Positions 5,510 through 5,804 of a DNA stretch of 5,804 nt are shown here, one piece after another. The notes beneath the pieces are model-generated. The model was not told the DNA's origin. It ran no database searches and was given only the letters and a program-made list of their open reading frames with translations. Positions within the stretch are counted from its first letter, which is position 1. Every line of letters starts with the position of its first letter. The stretch is from JAXDLK01 sp034666665 (GTDB lineage Bacteria; Desulfobacterota; Binatia; JACPRU01). The translations under genes and the position numbers were made by a program. The stretch covers positions 1-5,804 of the forward strand of contig JAXDLK010000360.1 of NCBI GenBank assembly GCA_034666665.1. The letters run 5' to 3'.

Positions 5510-5804
5510 TCACCGCGCGCGTTCCGTCGAGAGCCGCTGCTTCTCCGCGAGCAGCGCCTCGACCGCCGCGGTGTCGCCGCGGCTCTCGGCCGCGCGGATC
5601 TCGTCGCCGAGGCTGCGGAGGCGCTCGTCCGCGCGGCGGCCGCGGAGCCGTGCGAAGCATTCCGCGAGCATCCGTTCCGGCTCCGGATAGAGCTCGCTCC
5701 GGCGCTCGTCGTCAGAGAGCGCGCGGGCGATCCGCGCGCGGGAGTCCTCCGGCAGCTCGTCTACGACGTCTGCGGGGTGGAGCATGCTTCCGAGCTCCCG
5801 AATC
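5510..5804 (-). CDS. dnaG: Probable C-terminus of DNA primase DnaG, cut by window edge
   Basis: The minus-strand frame is open from the window end to a TGA at 5512-5510, giving 97 visible residues. The visible part is helical and charged. It contains a PERMLAECFARLRGRR segment followed by LGDEIRAAESRGDTAAVEALLAEKQRLSTER. This pattern of 'arginine-rich helix, then EI-AAE-GD---V--LL-EKQ-L' is what I know from the C-terminal, DnaB-interacting helical region of DnaG in many bacteria. The catalytic Toprim and zinc domains would lie outside the window. An alternative is a complete 91-residue protein starting at the ATG at 5785, which has a GGGAG 9 bases upstream (5799-5795); I cannot exclude this. 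No rpoD follows downstream, unlike the common dnaG-rpoD order. Confidence 0.5.
   Translation of the reverse strand, partial: IRELGSMLHPADVVDELPEDSRARIARALSDDERRSELYPEPERMLAECFARLRGRRADERLRSLGDEIRAAESRGDTAAVEALLAEKQRLSTERAR

Noticed and set aside
5496..5516. Hairpin GCGGTG/CACCGC over the stop of the last gene, with inner GTGATCAC
   Set aside because: It is a six-pair stem with a nine-base loop and no T-run, of the kind expected by chance in GC-rich DNA; not strong enough to call a terminator.

Overview
This is a GC-rich (clearly above 60% by eye) bacterial chromosomal segment with closely packed genes on both strands. The gene set combines an Anbu proteasome-like peptidase, an ATP-grasp/alpha-E pair, a bacterial histone-fold protein and a probable DnaG C-terminus with an acidic, arginine-rich tail. 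This fits a GC-rich proteobacterial or 'deltaproteobacterial-grade' lineage (Myxococcota or Binatota-like). That taxonomic guess is an inference; no rRNA or other marker is present. There are no tRNA, rRNA, CRISPR or transposase genes.

Layout. 1-260 has no gene and is built from degenerate direct repeats and a 16-bp inverted repeat. 261-1277 (-) is an alpha-E (DUF403) protein, and 1277-2731 (-) is a circularly permuted ATP-grasp protein (COG2308 type). Their stop and start codons share one base (TGATG), so they form a coupled operon. Only 33 bases away and divergent is 2765-3496 (+), the Anbu-type proteasome-like peptidase. 3497-3586 is a hairpin-rich convergent junction. It is followed by 3587-4663 (-), a zinc-ribbon plus HEIGH metallopeptidase. 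Divergent from that is 4736-5221 (+), a small protein with an N-terminal cross-brace zinc finger, an Ala/Pro linker and a C-terminal histone fold. 5222-5509 is a gene-free convergent junction with a terminator-like hairpin and two near-identical perfect palindromes. 5510 to the window end (-) is probably the C-terminus of DNA primase DnaG, cut by the window edge.

How the genes may work together. ATP-grasp (COG2308), alpha-E and Anbu are a recurrent neighbourhood in bacteria, often with a transglutaminase-like protease, which is not in this window. Comparative genomics has read it as a peptide-ligation and peptide-cleavage module. The ATP-grasp enzyme would form amide bonds with alpha-E as partner, and Anbu would cleave peptide or isopeptide bonds. 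The HEIGH metallopeptidase next door could be a further hydrolase of the same module, but that link rests on proximity only. The zinc-finger/histone-fold protein is the least ordinary gene and looks like a nucleoid-associated protein. It shares a 72-base divergent intergenic region with the metallopeptidase gene.
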